Source: Streptococcus parasanguinis
Lineage (GTDB): Bacteria; Bacillota; Bacilli; Lactobacillales; Streptococcaceae
Length of the DNA stretch: 64,000 nt
Reading direction: 5' to 3'
Assembly (NCBI RefSeq): GCF_032163505.1
Contig: NZ_CP134147.1
Coordinates: 648,501-712,500, forward strand
The position numbers were made by a program, and so were the translations under genes. Under the pieces are notes generated by a model. It had not been told where the DNA came from and ran no database searches. It saw only the letters and a list, made by a program, of their open reading frames with translations. Every line of letters begins with the position of its first letter. Position 1 is the stretch's first letter. Below, in pieces: positions 16,549 through 25,696 of this stretch.

Positions 16549-17943
16549 TTAATTCGTATCTTGTTCTTTCCCAACAACCCAAAATAAGAGAAGGAGTTGG
16601 AAGATGCCCAAGGCAAATAAGACCATAAAACCGTTGCGACTTCCTTTAGCAGTGGCTTGAGTAAAGTCCATCTTTTGATTAGCTTGGCTCATGGCAACGA
16701 TCAGCGAAGCCAGGGTTGTTCCGACAGCGCCTGCAAATTGTTGCAGGGTGTTAAAGATCGCGTTCGCATCGGGTTGCTCTTCCAGAGAGAGTTGTTTTTG
16801 TCCGTTGGTCATGATATTGCCAAAGGCCAGTCCCATACCAGTCATAAAGATCATGTAAAAGATAAGAATCAAGCCATTTGTCAGCTTCAGGGCAAAAAGG
16901 GTGAAGTGGAAATGGGCCAGAAGGATTAAAGCAGCTCCAAGGAGAATCGGTTTACGGGCGCCCAACTTATCTAGAATGAGACCGGAGAAAGGAGCAAAAC
17001 CTGCTCCAATGATGGCTCCTGGAAGCAGCATCAAGGCCGCAAGCGTGGTGCTCGAGTGGTTGACCAATTGGACATAATTGGGCAAGAGGAAACTCATGGC
17101 CAGAGAACCTAATTGGAAGGTGAAAAAGGCAAGAACATGGCCAGTGAGGAGATGGTTCTTTAAGATGGCAAGGTTGATAATGGGAGTCTCCAAGCGATTA
17201 GACCGCCAGACTAAGAGAACCAGTCCCAAGAATCCGATCACCAGCCAACCAAGGACAGAAAAACTAAAGAAAGCATGGTCAGAGAGTCCGTGAATGCCTA
17301 GAATCAAGCCTAAAAATAAAGCAATAATGGCGAGAAGACTCATGATATCAAGCCTTTCTCGCTTGACTGTACTGATTTGTTTAATGGAGCGAAGTCCTGC
17401 AACCAGAGAAGCTAGAAGGATCGGGAATTGAACCAAAAAGATGGACCGCCAACCGAAGTTAGCCGTCAAGAGACCACCGACAGTAGGCCCAATAGCGGGA
17501 GCGATGGCTGTTATCAGGGTACCCACTCCCATCATGAGACCGATCTTGCGTTTTGGGACCTGCTCTAAAATGATATTAAACATCAGAGGAAGGGCAAAAC
17601 CAACCCCCATTCCTTGGACCAATCGACCCAAAACCACAAAGCCAAAACTTGGAGCTAGGAAGTCAATGAGAACACCTAAAACAGATAGGAGATTTCCAAC
17701 TAAAAAGATGGACTTCATTTTAAAAGAGCGTTTGAGATAAGCAGACAAGGGGACCACACAGGCAACCACTAGAAGATAGATGGTGGTGACCCACTGGACG
17801 GTTGCGGTATTGATCTCAAATTCCTTCATCAATATTGGGAAGGTGATATTCATGGCAGTTTCTCCAGCCACCCCGCAAAAGGAAAGGATCCCTGTTGCAA
17901 AAATAGCATACAGGACCTTGGCTGAAATTTTTTCTTGTGACAT
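16549..17943 (-). CDS. MFS multidrug exporter, DHA2 family, 464 aa
   Basis: Drug:H+ antiporter-type permease with about 14 membrane helices. Motif A-like and motif C sequences are visible (LGRLVQGMGVGFALPLMFN; then AIAPAIGPTVGGLL, the antiporter motif). The start chosen is ATG at 17943 (MSQEKISAKVLY), about 50 residues inside the longest frame. It follows GGAGGA and gives the usual DHA2 length, whereas the extra N-terminus does not look like membrane-protein sequence. Divergent from the PTS gene. Substrate unknown. Confidence 0.85.
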   Translation of the reverse strand: MSQEKISAKVLYAIFATGILSFCGVAGETAMNITFPILMKEFEINTATVQWVTTIYLLVVACVVPLSAYLKRSFKMKSIFLVGNLLSVLGVLIDFLAPSFGFVVLGRLVQGMGVGFALPLMFNIILEQVPKRKIGLMMGVGTLITAIAPAIGPTVGGLLTANFGWRSIFLVQFPILLASLVAGLRSIKQISTVKRERLDIMSLLAIIALFLGLILGIHGLSDHAFFSFSVLGWLVIGFLGLVLLVWRSNRLETPIINLAILKNHLLTGHVLAFFTFQLGSLAMSFLLPNYVQLVNHSSTTLAALMLLPGAIIGAGFAPFSGLILDKLGARKPILLGAALILLAHFHFTLFALKLTNGLILIFYMIFMTGMGLAFGNIMTNGQKQLSLEEQPDANAIFNTLQQFAGAVGTTLASLIVAMSQANQKMDFTQATAKGSRNGFMVLFALGIFQLLLLFWVVGKEQDTN

Positions 17944-18210
17944 CGGTGTCTGATTCCTCCTAAATCTTCCTAAAGATATGGAATTTGGTATAAAATCGGA
18001 TGAAAATTCATGGTTACGATCTGATTTTCCGTCAGCTCCAATCGCTATGAGCATAGCAAGACCAACGGTAACCTGATTCATCGTTTTGTTAGCTAACAAA
18101 TAGTATAGAGGAAATGAAGACCCCTGTCAAAGAGTTTTTGAAAAGTTATGAAAATAATAGCATTCTCAACTGATGACGTCTCTACAAACGAAAGGAAAGG
18201 CTCGCCAGTA

Positions 18211-18219
18211 TGGTATAAT
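18211..18219 (+). promoter_or_regulatory. Extended -10 promoter for the EIIC-DUF915 pair
   Basis: TGG plus TATAAT (18214-18219), 52 bp upstream of the EIIC start, no clear -35. Confidence 0.6.
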
Positions 18220-18271
18220 AATAGAAAAGTAAACAATGTGAATAAGTCAATCAACTCGAACAGGAGGCCCC

Positions 18272-19564
18272 ATGACCAAGTATTTAGTCCAGAAGTTTTT
18301 CTGGTTACGAGAAAAAAGTTTGATTCAAATTTCCCAGAAAACCCTGGTTTCCTTATTTCCTTTTTTCTTATTTTCAGGAATCATTCGAGTGATTGCCTTA
18401 TCGGTCTTTTCTGATCGAGGCTATATCCATCAGCTCTTTTCGATGGACAGTTGGTTGCCATGGAATCAAGCTATCAGCCAGGTTCTTATTAATTTTTCCA
18501 ACTTTCTAGGAGGTCTAGCAGGGCCTTTAGCAACCTACTTCGCTGGGAAATATACAGCTGGGCACTATGGTAGAAGTACGGGGACAGCCGGCGTGACTGC
18601 TCTTTTGGTCAGCTTGATTGTAGGGTCTCAGGAATTGTTGGTGGGACCACTCAATGATGGGCAACTGACAAGAATTAACTTACCTGCGACGACCAATATC
18701 CTCTTAGCCATTGTTTTAGGCTATCTAATCGGACAGATCTTTCGACTATCCAAGGCTAGTGACGACCAGATTGTGGACAAAGACTTTATCTATCAGCCCA
18801 AGACTGTGCGTCCCATTTTCTTGTCCTTGGTTCTGGGGGTTAGCCTGAATATTCTTCTCCTTCTTGGCAATCAGTACCGTATTTTTCAAATGATCGGTCA
18901 ATTCTTTAGCTCTCTGACTATAAGCAGTCATCATCTCCTGTCCACTTTTGTTATGGGACTCTTCAGTGGCTTATCAGCTTGGGTCGGCAACAGTCAGGCT
19001 TTTGCCCTAAACTCAATTGTGGATGACAGTTTTGCTTTAGAAAATCTGAATTACGCTGTGACCCATCATACAACGACGGGGATTCCTCATCTCTATACTT
19101 TGACCAATTTGTATCGGAGTTTTGGCATGGTAGCTGGAATTGGCGCTGTCCTAGCACTTTTGGTAGCGATCTTACTGGTCTCCCACAGTCGAAAGGACAA
19201 GAAAGTCAGTCTCCTCAGTATTTTTCCAGGCCTCTTTAATAACGGTGCCCCCTTCATGGTAGGGATTCCGGTCCTGCTCAATCTTCTATATGTGATTCCC
19301 TTCTTATTGATCCCCTTGGTCAATATGGCCATCGCTGCTGTGGCTTTGTGCTTTAAGCTGATGCCAGCAGCCGTCTATCCAGTGCCAGATGGGACTCCGA
19401 GCCTTCTCTATGCTTTCATTGGAACGGGAGGAAGTCTGAGAGCCTTAGCTGTCAGTATACTTTGTTTTGCGATAGACGTGCTCCTTTATCTACCATTTGT
19501 CCGCATGGGAAATCGTATTCGAAAAGATCTAAAAGTGAAAGGAGAAAGCGATGAAAGTCTCTAA
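18272..19564 (+). CDS. Orphan PTS EIIC component, lactose/cellobiose-like, 430 aa
   Basis: Membrane protein of the PTS EIIC fold (PF02378), about 10 helices. The C-terminal part keeps the EIIC pattern, with GAPFMVGIPVLLN where cellobiose/lactose enzymes have NEP-FG-P, then VPDGTPSLL and a GTGGSLRA loop. No EIIA or EIIB domain is fused or adjacent. AGGAGG (18261-18266) precedes the ATG. It overlaps the DUF915 hydrolase gene by 14 nt, so the two are one unit. The altered NEP motif and lack of partners leave open whether it still works in PTS uptake. Confidence 0.78.
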   Translation: MTKYLVQKFFWLREKSLIQISQKTLVSLFPFFLFSGIIRVIALSVFSDRGYIHQLFSMDSWLPWNQAISQVLINFSNFLGGLAGPLATYFAGKYTAGHYGRSTGTAGVTALLVSLIVGSQELLVGPLNDGQLTRINLPATTNILLAIVLGYLIGQIFRLSKASDDQIVDKDFIYQPKTVRPIFLSLVLGVSLNILLLLGNQYRIFQMIGQFFSSLTISSHHLLSTFVMGLFSGLSAWVGNSQAFALNSIVDDSFALENLNYAVTHHTTTGIPHLYTLTNLYRSFGMVAGIGAVLALLVAILLVSHSRKDKKVSLLSIFPGLFNNGAPFMVGIPVLLNLLYVIPFLLIPLVNMAIAAVALCFKLMPAAVYPVPDGTPSLLYAFIGTGGSLRALAVSILCFAIDVLLYLPFVRMGNRIRKDLKVKGESDESL

Positions 19565-20408
19565 AAAAACAGCCATCGTCCTCACTTTGGTCTGTCTTTT
19601 CTTGATCGGTTTAGCCATTCCTTCTTATAGCTGGACTCGAACCAATGTTTCAAAAATCGAGAAATTTTATAATTCCAAACTGTCGCCCATCATCATGATT
19701 CCAGGAAGCTCAGCAACAGAGAACCGCTTTGATGGCTTGGTGACCAAGCTCAACCAAGGCCGCCAAGGCACCAAGCACAGTCTTCTCAAGCTCAAGGTAT
19801 GGAATGATGGGCATATCACCTATAGCGGTAGTATTGATGCCAAGGACAATGAACCAGTGATTGTGGTTGGTTTTGAAAACAACAAAGATGGCTATAGCAA
19901 TATTAAAAAGCAGGCTAAACTATTCAATCAAGCCTTTGAAGCCCTTCAAGAAAAATACAATTTTAATAATTTCAAGGGCTTGGGTCATTCTAACGGGGGC
20001 TTGATTTATACAGCCTTTATCGAAAATTATCTAGAAGATTATGATGTGGATCTCACGACCCTCATGACCATCGGAACTCCCTATAATTTCACGGAAACCA
20101 ATATTCAAAACAAATCTGAGATGTTAGCCGATTTTATCAAGGGGAAAAAAGCCATCCCTAATACGCTTTATATGTATTCAGTAGCAGGAACCATTACCTA
20201 TGATTCCGATGAGTTGGTCCCAGATGCCAGTGTTTCTGCTGGGAAATATATCTACCAAAACCAAGCTGCTAGTTATACGGAGATCACAGTGACGGGGGAA
20301 GATGCCCAGCACTCGGACCTTCCAACCAATGATGAGGTGGTTGCCTTGGTGAAAGAGCATATTGAAAGTCAACCGGATCGTAGAACCAAACCAAATAAAG
20401 AAAACTAA
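19551..20408 (+). CDS. Secreted or anchored alpha/beta hydrolase, DUF915 family, 285 aa
   Basis: N-terminal hydrophobic helix (about residues 5-25), then an alpha/beta hydrolase domain with IIMIPGSSAT and the nucleophile elbow GHSNGG with Ser147. DUF915 proteins are serine hydrolases with unknown natural substrates, probably acting outside the membrane. Coupled to the orphan EIIC by a 14-nt overlap, which suggests joint expression. Catalytic Asp and His are likely in the last third (ASVSAGKY, DAQHSDLP). Confidence 0.85.
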   Translation: MKVSKKTAIVLTLVCLFLIGLAIPSYSWTRTNVSKIEKFYNSKLSPIIMIPGSSATENRFDGLVTKLNQGRQGTKHSLLKLKVWNDGHITYSGSIDAKDNEPVIVVGFENNKDGYSNIKKQAKLFNQAFEALQEKYNFNNFKGLGHSNGGLIYTAFIENYLEDYDVDLTTLMTIGTPYNFTETNIQNKSEMLADFIKGKKAIPNTLYMYSVAGTITYDSDELVPDASVSAGKYIYQNQAASYTEITVTGEDAQHSDLPTNDEVVALVKEHIESQPDRRTKPNKEN

Positions 20409-20763
20409 TTGTGGCTGAGCAAAAACTCTCCAGACTTCTATGTTTAATAAGCATAACTGTATGACGCAGTGGTTGATTGCTCAAAGCACTGCTTTAAGGT
20501 GGTAGATAGGACTTGCGAAGCAAGTTTCCTAAGTATTCGTTCGCTTTTCAAGCTCCAAAGATGACCTAATGATGGAAACAAAGTTTCCTTTATCTACAAC
20601 CTTCAACAGTCTCCCAGACTGTTGAAGCTATGCGGGGGAGGGAAAGTTGAAAAGGTTTGGGGAACCTTTTCAACCTTTTTAATTTTAGGAGTTCTTTCCC
20701 ACTCCCACTTTTTTTAGTATAATAAAGATCAGTATGAAAACACGGGAGACTAAAGGAGATCAG
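20409..20763. other. Intergenic region with structured element C and promoter
   Basis: This 355-bp gap is nearly filled by paired sequences (element C), followed by a terminator-like CTTTCCcaCTCCC with a T-run and by TATAAT (20718-20723) of the next gene. No coding sequence is supported. Confidence 0.7.
20496..20706. repeat. Structured intergenic element C
   Basis: Outer pairing GTAGATA/TATCTAC (20502-20508 with 20591-20597; flanked by AAGGT/ACCTT) encloses hairpins ACTTGCgaaGCAAGT (20511-20525) and GGAAACaaaGTTTCC (20574-20588). Two more follow: a perfect 12-bp stem 20601-20612/20616-20627, and GTTGAAAAGGTT/AACCTTTTCAAC (20646-20657 with 20663-20674), itself enclosed by GGGAG..GGAAA/TTTCC..CTCCC. 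One copy in the window. The architecture resembles element B, the sequence does not. Confidence 0.65.
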
Positions 20764-21882
20764 ATGAAAAGAAAACATTGGATGCAGTTGGGATTAGCGG
20801 CTTCGAGTATGGTCTTGTTAACAGGATGTTACCAAAGATACCAGCGCCAGTCCAGTCCTAAAAAAGAGGTTGCAACCAGCCAGACTTCAGCAAAAAAACA
20901 AGCGAAAAAAGCAGATAACAAACAATTATACCAGTCAGTTTTTTCAGACTACCAAAAGATTTTTGCCACTTCAAAAGAGTTAGATGCCATTTCCAAATTG
21001 AATGATGCATTAGCCAAAGAAGATCGGATGATCAATAGCTGGGTGATCGAGACCGTGATCAATCAGCCAGATGCCGTTCGCTATGCCTTTAAGGACTTAA
21101 ATAACGATGGGGTAGATGAGATGATCATCGCCAATCAGCAGACCGATGGAAGCTACTTTGTGACGGGAGTCTACTATCTCAAGGACCAAAAACCGACTCT
21201 GCTAGCTGAAGGTTTCGTCGCTGGACACGGTGGAGCGCGCAATGCGACGACCCTCTATCAGGGAGGAGAAGTCTTAGAAGTCAGCTGGATGTCAGGAACT
21301 GGCCGTGGGGTAGCTGTGCTTTCACGGATAGAAAAGACGCCTCAAGCTGCGACCAAAGTCCAGGAAGAAGAAGTCCAAGTACCTGGTTCAGATCTGAATA
21401 GCCTCTTTGGAAAATCGGATGAGAATAAACTGGATCTCAAGGCTTTTGACTGGCAAACTTTTGACAGCGCACCATCAGCGGGAAATAGCCAAAGCCAGGA
21501 AAAAACGCCTTGGAATGCTGAAAAATCAGCAAAATTAGCAGAATTTATGAAGACCTGGGGCGAAAAGATGGGCCAACCCAACTATCAAAAAGGCATCGCT
21601 GGCGGTGATGTAGGACCAGACAACCTCTATACTCTAGGGGAAAATAGTAAGATGGATGCCATTTATACAGATACCGGTCAGGGAAATGCAAAATACCGCA
21701 TCGTGGAACGCTATAGCAATTGGGACAAGTATCCAGATGTGCATAGTTATTTCTTTGCTATTACAGATACAGGAGAAGGCATTGTCTTTCATTCTCCAAC
21801 GACCAATGGAGGAAAGATGTATCTAAAACCAACGGACAACAAGGAACTTCAAGAAGAATTTACACAGTTACTTCATCAATAA
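20764..21882 (+). CDS. DUF4767-type lipoprotein, 372 aa
   Basis: Lipoprotein signal with lipobox LLTGC near residue 20. The start is ATG 20764 after AAAGGAG, not the longer frame. The middle part contains a Ca-like FKDLNNDGVDEMIIA segment. The last 120 residues (WNAEKSAKLAEFMKTWGEKM onward) match the DUF4767 domain of lactobacillal and streptococcal surface lipoproteins. Function is not known. Single gene with TATAAT promoter 41 bp upstream and its own terminator. Confidence 0.8.
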   Translation: MKRKHWMQLGLAASSMVLLTGCYQRYQRQSSPKKEVATSQTSAKKQAKKADNKQLYQSVFSDYQKIFATSKELDAISKLNDALAKEDRMINSWVIETVINQPDAVRYAFKDLNNDGVDEMIIANQQTDGSYFVTGVYYLKDQKPTLLAEGFVAGHGGARNATTLYQGGEVLEVSWMSGTGRGVAVLSRIEKTPQAATKVQEEEVQVPGSDLNSLFGKSDENKLDLKAFDWQTFDSAPSAGNSQSQEKTPWNAEKSAKLAEFMKTWGEKMGQPNYQKGIAGGDVGPDNLYTLGENSKMDAIYTDTGQGNAKYRIVERYSNWDKYPDVHSYFFAITDTGEGIVFHSPTTNGGKMYLKPTDNKELQEEFTQLLHQ

Positions 21883-21892
21883 AAAGAAGAAT

Positions 21893-21925
21893 AAACCAGA
21901 AAAGGACTGTTTTTCTGGTTTTGTT
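21893..21925 (+). terminator. Terminator after DUF4767 lipoprotein
   Basis: AAACCAGAAA (21893-21902) pairs with TTTCTGGTTT (21912-21921), T-rich tail. Confidence 0.75.
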
Positions 21926-22095
21926 TATTCAAAGAATGAATAAAAATACAACAAAAGAAGTAATTTTTAGGATATAAAAAATGTTAAAAATTAGTGATAA
22001 TTAGCGGTATATATTCATTTAAAAACAGAGAATGTTTGACAATTAAAGGAAAATCATTTAAAATATATTCATTCTTTATTTATAGGAGAAAAAAT

Positions 22096-22659
22096 ATGAA
22101 AAAACTTCTTACAGCCGGTGTGGCTCTTTTGTCTGTTGCAACATTAGCAGCATGTTCTGGTAAAACTGCTTCAGAATCATCAAGCAAAGATGCAAAAGCT
22201 TCTTCTAGCAAAGTAGAAAAATCATCTACTTCAGAAAGCAAATCAAGCAGTTCATCAAAATCATCTAAATCAGCAACCTCTTCTGTTGATGTTCCAGAAA
22301 TTGTCTTGTTAACTGATGAAGAAATCGACAACGCCAAAACACTTGGTGATATGAAAACCATTTATGGAAAAATGATTGACAACTACACAAAATATGTCAA
22401 AGAGATTGGTGACAAGATCCCAGCATCTGGTAAAGATGCCTATAATAAGCAAGTAGATCCTGCGATCCAATCTATGGAGACTGCAAGAAAAACATTTAAC
22501 GATACACTTTCAGCTGCAGGTTCTGATGATACAGTTGTTCCTGAACAAGCTCGTAGTCAATTCGCACAACAATTGAAAAATGCTCGCGATATTGCCCAAA
22601 AAGCTCTTGAAGGTGCTTATCAATCAATTGCACCATTGCTCTCTTCATCAGCTGAATAA
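22096..22659 (+). CDS. Ser-rich linker lipoprotein, 187 aa
   Basis: Typical streptococcal lipoprotein: signal with lipobox LAAC (Cys near residue 19), then a Ser/Lys-rich low-complexity linker (about 20-60) and a helical C-terminal domain (about 65-187). I do not recognise the C-terminal domain. ATG 22096 follows AGGAGA; the longer frame upstream is not used. Monocistronic with a strong terminator. The linker suggests the domain is held away from the membrane in the wall. Confidence 0.82.
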   Translation: MKKLLTAGVALLSVATLAACSGKTASESSSKDAKASSSKVEKSSTSESKSSSSSKSSKSATSSVDVPEIVLLTDEEIDNAKTLGDMKTIYGKMIDNYTKYVKEIGDKIPASGKDAYNKQVDPAIQSMETARKTFNDTLSAAGSDDTVVPEQARSQFAQQLKNARDIAQKALEGAYQSIAPLLSSSAE

Positions 22660-22666
22660 TCAATAA

Positions 22667-22702
22667 AAAAATAGGCTAGGACTTTTGTCCTAGCCTATTT
22701 TT
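22667..22702 (+). terminator. Terminator after Ser-rich lipoprotein
   Basis: AAAATAGGCTAGGAC (22668-22682), TTTT loop, GTCCTAGCCTATTTT (22687-22701). Confidence 0.9.
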
Positions 22703-22704
22703 GC

Positions 22705-22744
22705 TTTCTTACAAAAATGTAAGAAATAAAGGGGGAAATGTAAG
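22705..22744 (+). promoter_or_regulatory. Probable operator upstream of bceAB-like operon 2
   Basis: An inverted repeat TTTCTTACA-aaaa-TGTAAGAAA (22705-22726), and the half-site AAATGTAAG recurring as a direct repeat at 22715-22723 and 22736-22744, exactly 21 bp apart (two helix turns). It lies just upstream of a -10 TACAAT at 22777-22782. A response regulator or other dimeric activator may bind here. Confidence 0.55.
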
Positions 22745-22833
22745 GTTATGTTATGGTGAAAGCGTTTCAGTTTTAGTACAATAGATTTGTAAAAAACGAT
22801 TGAAGCTTTTATTGAGCTAGAAAGGAACGGACC

Positions 22834-23601
22834 ATGACCCTACTAGACGTTCAACATATCAAAAAAATCTACAAAACCCGCTTTCAAGGAACGCAGGTTG
22901 AAGCCTTAAAGGATATCCATTTTACCGTTGAAAATGGCGAATATGTCGCCATCATGGGGGAATCAGGATCCGGGAAATCAACTCTCCTCAATATCCTGGC
23001 CATGCTGGATCAGCCGACGGAAGGGCGGGTCTACCTCAATGGCACGGACACCTCAACCATCAAGAACAAGGACGCATCCAGCTTCCGTCGCGAAAAACTA
23101 GGCTTCGTTTTTCAAGACTTCAACCTGCTCGATACCTTGTCTGTCAAGGACAATATCCTCTTGCCTCTAGTCCTTTCTCGCAGACCGATCAAGGAAATGA
23201 TGAGCAAGGTCGATAGCGTCAGTCGGGAGTTGGGCATTCACCAGCTCTTAGAAAAATATCCCTACGAGATCTCTGGTGGGCAAAAACAACGGGTGGCTGT
23301 AGCACGGGCCATTATTACCTCACCAGAAATTCTCCTGGCGGATGAGCCAACAGGGGCGTTGGATTCCAAGTCATCCGCTGCTCTGCTGGATGTCTTTGAA
23401 GACATCAATACCATGGGCCAAACCATTCTCATGGTGACCCACTCAACCGCAGCAGCAGCGCGTGCCAAGCGCGTGCTCTTTATCAAGGATGGGATCCTTT
23501 ACAATCAGATCTTCCGCGGGGAAAAGACGGAGCGTCAGATGTTCCAAGAAATCTCAGATACTCTGACGGTCATGGCGGGTAAGGAGGATCATGATGTTTA
23601 A
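22834..23601 (+). CDS. BceA-type ABC transporter ATP-binding subunit, 255 aa
   Basis: Complete ATPase with Walker A GESGSGKST (about residues 42-50), Q-loop FQDFN, signature SGGQKQR, Walker B LLADEP and H-loop THS. Length and order fit BceA/MacB-type ATPases that serve FtsX-like permeases in resistance to cell-wall-active peptides. It overlaps the permease gene. The C-terminal two thirds are nearly identical in protein to the truncated ATPase at window start, while the DNA differs at many synonymous sites. Confidence 0.95.
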   Translation: MTLLDVQHIKKIYKTRFQGTQVEALKDIHFTVENGEYVAIMGESGSGKSTLLNILAMLDQPTEGRVYLNGTDTSTIKNKDASSFRREKLGFVFQDFNLLDTLSVKDNILLPLVLSRRPIKEMMSKVDSVSRELGIHQLLEKYPYEISGGQKQRVAVARAIITSPEILLADEPTGALDSKSSAALLDVFEDINTMGQTILMVTHSTAAAARAKRVLFIKDGILYNQIFRGEKTERQMFQEISDTLTVMAGKEDHDV

Positions 23602-25597
23602 ATTAACCAGTAAATTAGCACTTTCCAACCTCAAACAAAATCGCAAGTTGTATTATCCTTTCGCTATAGCTGTCATTTTAACGACCATGATCCTTTATAG
23701 TTTTATCGCCTTGTCATTGACCCCTCATTTAGAGGATTCTTACGGAGGGGGATCGGCGAGAACTGTTCTTGGTTTTGGCAGTTTCGTCGTCCAGCTGGTC
23801 GTCATCATTTTGGTGGCTTATGCCAATGGCTACGTCATGAAAAATCGTTCCAAAGAACTGGGCTTGTACAGTGTTCTGGGAATGGAGAAGAAGCATCTCC
23901 TCATCATGACCTTATGGGAATTGCTCTTCTTCTATGTTCTCACAGTTGGAGTAGGACTGGGCTTGGGACTCTTGTTTGATCGCTTGATTTTCGCCTTGCT
24001 TCTAAAATGTATGGGTTTACCAGTCGTCATTCAATCAACCTTCCAGATAGATGCTGTTCTTAACACTTTACTTGGGTTAGCCTTAGCTTTTGGACTCATT
24101 CTCTTGTTGAATTCTTTCCGCCTCTTGCGCTACAGTTCCCTCCACCTTATGCAGCAAAAGAAAGCAGGAGAGAAGAAGGGACGCTTCTTGCTGGTTCAAA
24201 CTCTGTTAGGACTAGGGCTCTTAGGAATTGCTTTTTATATGGCGCTAACCGTTGAGCGGCCAGTTGCGGCTGTCCAAGGATTCTTTATTGCCGTCATCTT
24301 GGTCATTCTAGCGACTTATCTCTTATTCAACGCAGGCTCTATTACCTTCTTAAGATTTCTCAAAGGTCGGAAATCCTATTATTACAAGCCAGAGAATTTT
24401 ATATCTGTCTCTAACTTAATAGCTCGGATGCGAAAAAATGCAGCGGGCCTCGCGACCATTAGTATTCTTTCCACCATGGTCTTGGTCACCTTAACCGGGT
24501 CGCTCAATATCTTTATTGGAGGGCATAATTACCTAGATACTGTTTACCCTTCTGATTACATGATTAGTGTGGGGCATATGCCTTCAGATGCTGAGATAGA
24601 ACCGGTTATCGAGGATGTTCAAGCTCAAATTAAGAAAACAGCTGACGCGACACATCTGTCAGATTATCAGGTGGCACAGACAGCATACTGGTCAGCTGAA
24701 ATTCGAAAGATTGATGGAAGGATCTTAGAGGTGAATGACCAGTCCACTCCATCAACTGGTCAGGAGTTGAAGACAGAAGGAACAGTCTACTTTTTTGATC
24801 AAGCGACTTATGAGCAACTGACCGGTCAAAAAGTTGAGCTTGGGGAAAATGAAATCCTAGCCTATGGGTATCAATATCCTGGAAAATTAGACTCACAATT
24901 AGAAATCAATGGGAAGACCTTCACGATTAAAGAAAAACTAAACTCCAATTTTATCCAAGGGAAACTCCCTCAATCCGAACTGTTTCAACACCAAATGGGC
25001 TTGTACCTGGTCCTCCCTGACTTGAACCAACTGGGACTAAAAGTTGATAAAAATTTGGAATTCTCTATTACTGCTAAAAATAAAGATAACCAAGATTTTA
25101 TTTCTGGCTTGATCAAAGAGCTGTATTCGACAGACAAAATCAGTCAATATGATGCGACTTATTTTGGTGGATTTGATCGATACAGTATAGAGAAAGATTG
25201 GCGTGAAACAGCAGGGACTCTTCTATTTATCGGGATTTTTCTATCGGTGATCTTTCTATTAGCTACAGTTCTTGTCATTTACTACAAACAGATTTCAGAA
25301 GGCTATGAGGACCGGGAAAATTTTGTGATCTTGCAACAAGTAGGATTGGACCAAAAGCAAACGGCCACCACCATTCGCAAACAAATTCTCACCGTCTTTT
25401 TCCTCCCATTATTCTTCTCCTTCTTGTACCTAGGAGTAGCCTACAAGATGATCGCAAAAATCGTTGCCATCTTAGGAGCAACCAATACGGGCTTGGTCCT
25501 TCAAACAACTCTTTCCATCTGCGCTGTCTTTTTCATCTCTTATGTTCTCGTCTTTCTTCTGACTTCTAGAAGTTATCGGAAGATTGTCGTGAGATAG
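23594..25597 (+). CDS. BceB-type ABC transporter permease (FtsX-like), 667 aa
   Basis: FtsX-like permease with the same plan as 476-2461: one N-terminal helix, a membrane block (about 50-300), a large extracytoplasmic domain (about 310-530) and a C-terminal membrane block. ATG 23594 is preferred over 23591 because AAGGAGG (23581-23587) then has a 6-nt spacing. It overlaps the ATPase stop. The extracytoplasmic domain, which reads the antibiotic in this family, differs strongly from the first permease. No sensor kinase gene is adjacent. Confidence 0.9.
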   Translation: MFKLTSKLALSNLKQNRKLYYPFAIAVILTTMILYSFIALSLTPHLEDSYGGGSARTVLGFGSFVVQLVVIILVAYANGYVMKNRSKELGLYSVLGMEKKHLLIMTLWELLFFYVLTVGVGLGLGLLFDRLIFALLLKCMGLPVVIQSTFQIDAVLNTLLGLALAFGLILLLNSFRLLRYSSLHLMQQKKAGEKKGRFLLVQTLLGLGLLGIAFYMALTVERPVAAVQGFFIAVILVILATYLLFNAGSITFLRFLKGRKSYYYKPENFISVSNLIARMRKNAAGLATISILSTMVLVTLTGSLNIFIGGHNYLDTVYPSDYMISVGHMPSDAEIEPVIEDVQAQIKKTADATHLSDYQVAQTAYWSAEIRKIDGRILEVNDQSTPSTGQELKTEGTVYFFDQATYEQLTGQKVELGENEILAYGYQYPGKLDSQLEINGKTFTIKEKLNSNFIQGKLPQSELFQHQMGLYLVLPDLNQLGLKVDKNLEFSITAKNKDNQDFISGLIKELYSTDKISQYDATYFGGFDRYSIEKDWRETAGTLLFIGIFLSVIFLLATVLVIYYKQISEGYEDRENFVILQQVGLDQKQTATTIRKQILTVFFLPLFFSFLYLGVAYKMIAKIVAILGATNTGLVLQTTLSICAVFFISYVLVFLLTSRSYRKIVVR

Positions 25598-25656
25598 CGT
25601 TCGAGTCTATAAAAGATTAGAAATAAGATGAAACATACAACATTTTGTTAGCACAA

Positions 25657-25691
25657 AAAACACCGAGGATTTTATCCTCGGTGTTTTCTTT
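25657..25691. terminator. Bidirectional terminator
   Basis: AAAACACCGAGGAT (25657-25670), TTT loop, ATCCTCGGTGTTTT (25674-25687), between the converging permease and peptide-binding lipoprotein genes. Confidence 0.9.
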
Positions 25692-25696
25692 CGTGA

